In this document: in pieces, positions 63,783 through 64,000 of the stretch
Numbering within the stretch: the first letter of the stretch is position 1
Layout of the letters: every line of letters begins with the position of its first letter
Source of the DNA: Erysipelotrichaceae bacterium
GTDB lineage: Bacteria > Bacillota_I > Bacilli_A > Erysipelotrichales > Erysipelotrichaceae
Assembly (NCBI GenBank): GCA_017404205.1
Contig: JAFRCV010000003.1
Location: forward strand, 36,819-100,818
DNA: 64,000 nucleotides
Reading direction: 5' to 3'
Made by a program: the position numbers and the translations under genes
The notes under the pieces: model-generated
What the model was told of the DNA's origin: nothing
Database searches by the model: none
Seen by the model: only the letters and a program-made list of their open reading frames with translations

Positions 63783-63951
63783 AGTGCGCTATTTAATAAT
63801 AAACCATTTTTTATCATTATTCAAGATATTTTGATTAAAACTGCGCAGTCAGTAAAAAGGGCGAAGTTTAACATCTGTGTTGTTGTCCAATTATTTGGCC
63901 ATTATATTCTATATATTGGTATATACTTCAAGTACACGGAGGTATACACAT

Positions 63952-64000
63952 ATGGAAATCAACCAAGAATTCATAGACACTTTAACTAAATTTGAAACCG
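63952..64000 (+). CDS. 5' end of an unidentified gene
   Basis: ATG at 63952 with GGAGG 8 nt upstream opens a frame (MEINQEFIDTLTKFET) that runs off the right edge. Only 16 codons are visible; no family can be assigned. The 63783-63951 stretch before it is intergenic with AT-rich promoter-like sequence. Confidence 0.55.
   Translation, partial: MEINQEFIDTLTKFET

Overview
This is a low-GC Bacillota chromosome fragment, most like Erysipelotrichia or a neighbouring Bacilli lineage. The evidence is the AT-rich codon use, the FtsEX/PcsB-type division operon, PotABCD, DarA, ComFA/ComFC and Rae1-type proteins, and the gene order. The genetic code is standard: TGA is used as a stop, and prfB carries its programmed frameshift at TGA. 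The lineage is inferred from family resemblance; no search was run.

Core region 1 (1-30970). After the 5' end of a minus-strand c-di-AMP receptor gene (darA) comes a division/envelope operon: ftsE, ftsX, an M23 peptidase with coiled coil, a CtpA-type protease, an AGCS symporter and a CBS protein. Next are an orphan XRE regulator, rplM-rpsI behind a small leader hairpin, a CDF exporter, comFA-comFC, a cold-shock gene, secA, prfB (+1 frameshift) and an MFS transporter. A cupin-XRE regulator precedes potABCD, whose PotA has a roughly 180-residue insertion in its TOBE region. Then follow a PAP2 phosphatase, two tRNA-Leu genes, a flavin reductase, a DUF6935-like protein, a cytoplasmic 5'-nucleotidase, a DUF5684-like membrane protein, typA, two U32 peptidases and two TrmH-family methyltransferases.

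Accessory region (about 30971-60660). This is a defence and mobile island of about 30 kb. (a) 30974-35446 is bounded by an imperfect 35-bp direct repeat. It holds a KilA-N relic, an XRE/AbiEii-like toxin-antitoxin pair whose toxin is frameshifted in an A6 tract, an orphan HigA-like regulator and a nuclease-DUF2075 helicase. (b) 35456-50655 lies between decayed conjugative-element genes: a DUF4316-like gene with a premature stop on the left and a relaxase C-terminus on the right. Inside is one very tight operon of ten genes: XRE regulator, TIR protein, type III mod and res, then five genes (a 72-aa protein, a 936-aa winged-helix/sigma-region-4 protein, a GHKL ATPase and two unknown proteins), then an SLATT membrane effector with a CD-NTase (CBASS), ending at one terminator. 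(c) 50887-60471 carries an SF1 helicase-nuclease, an AbiE pair joined to a zinc-hook AAA ATPase, a second AbiE pair, and fragments of an AbiEii, an integrase and possibly a transposase. Both AbiE promoters sit inside inverted repeats.

Core region 2 (about 60680-64000) has an acylphosphatase, a striking fusion of a TetM/EF-G-like GTPase with a Rae1/YacP mRNA endonuclease, deoC, tRNA-Asp and the start of one more gene.

The observations most worth follow-up are the GTPase-Rae1 fusion, the five-gene module between the type III R-M and CBASS genes, the AbiE-AAA operon, the PotA insertion, and at least six core genes whose -10 box lies 6-9 nt before the ATG, which suggests leaderless mRNAs.
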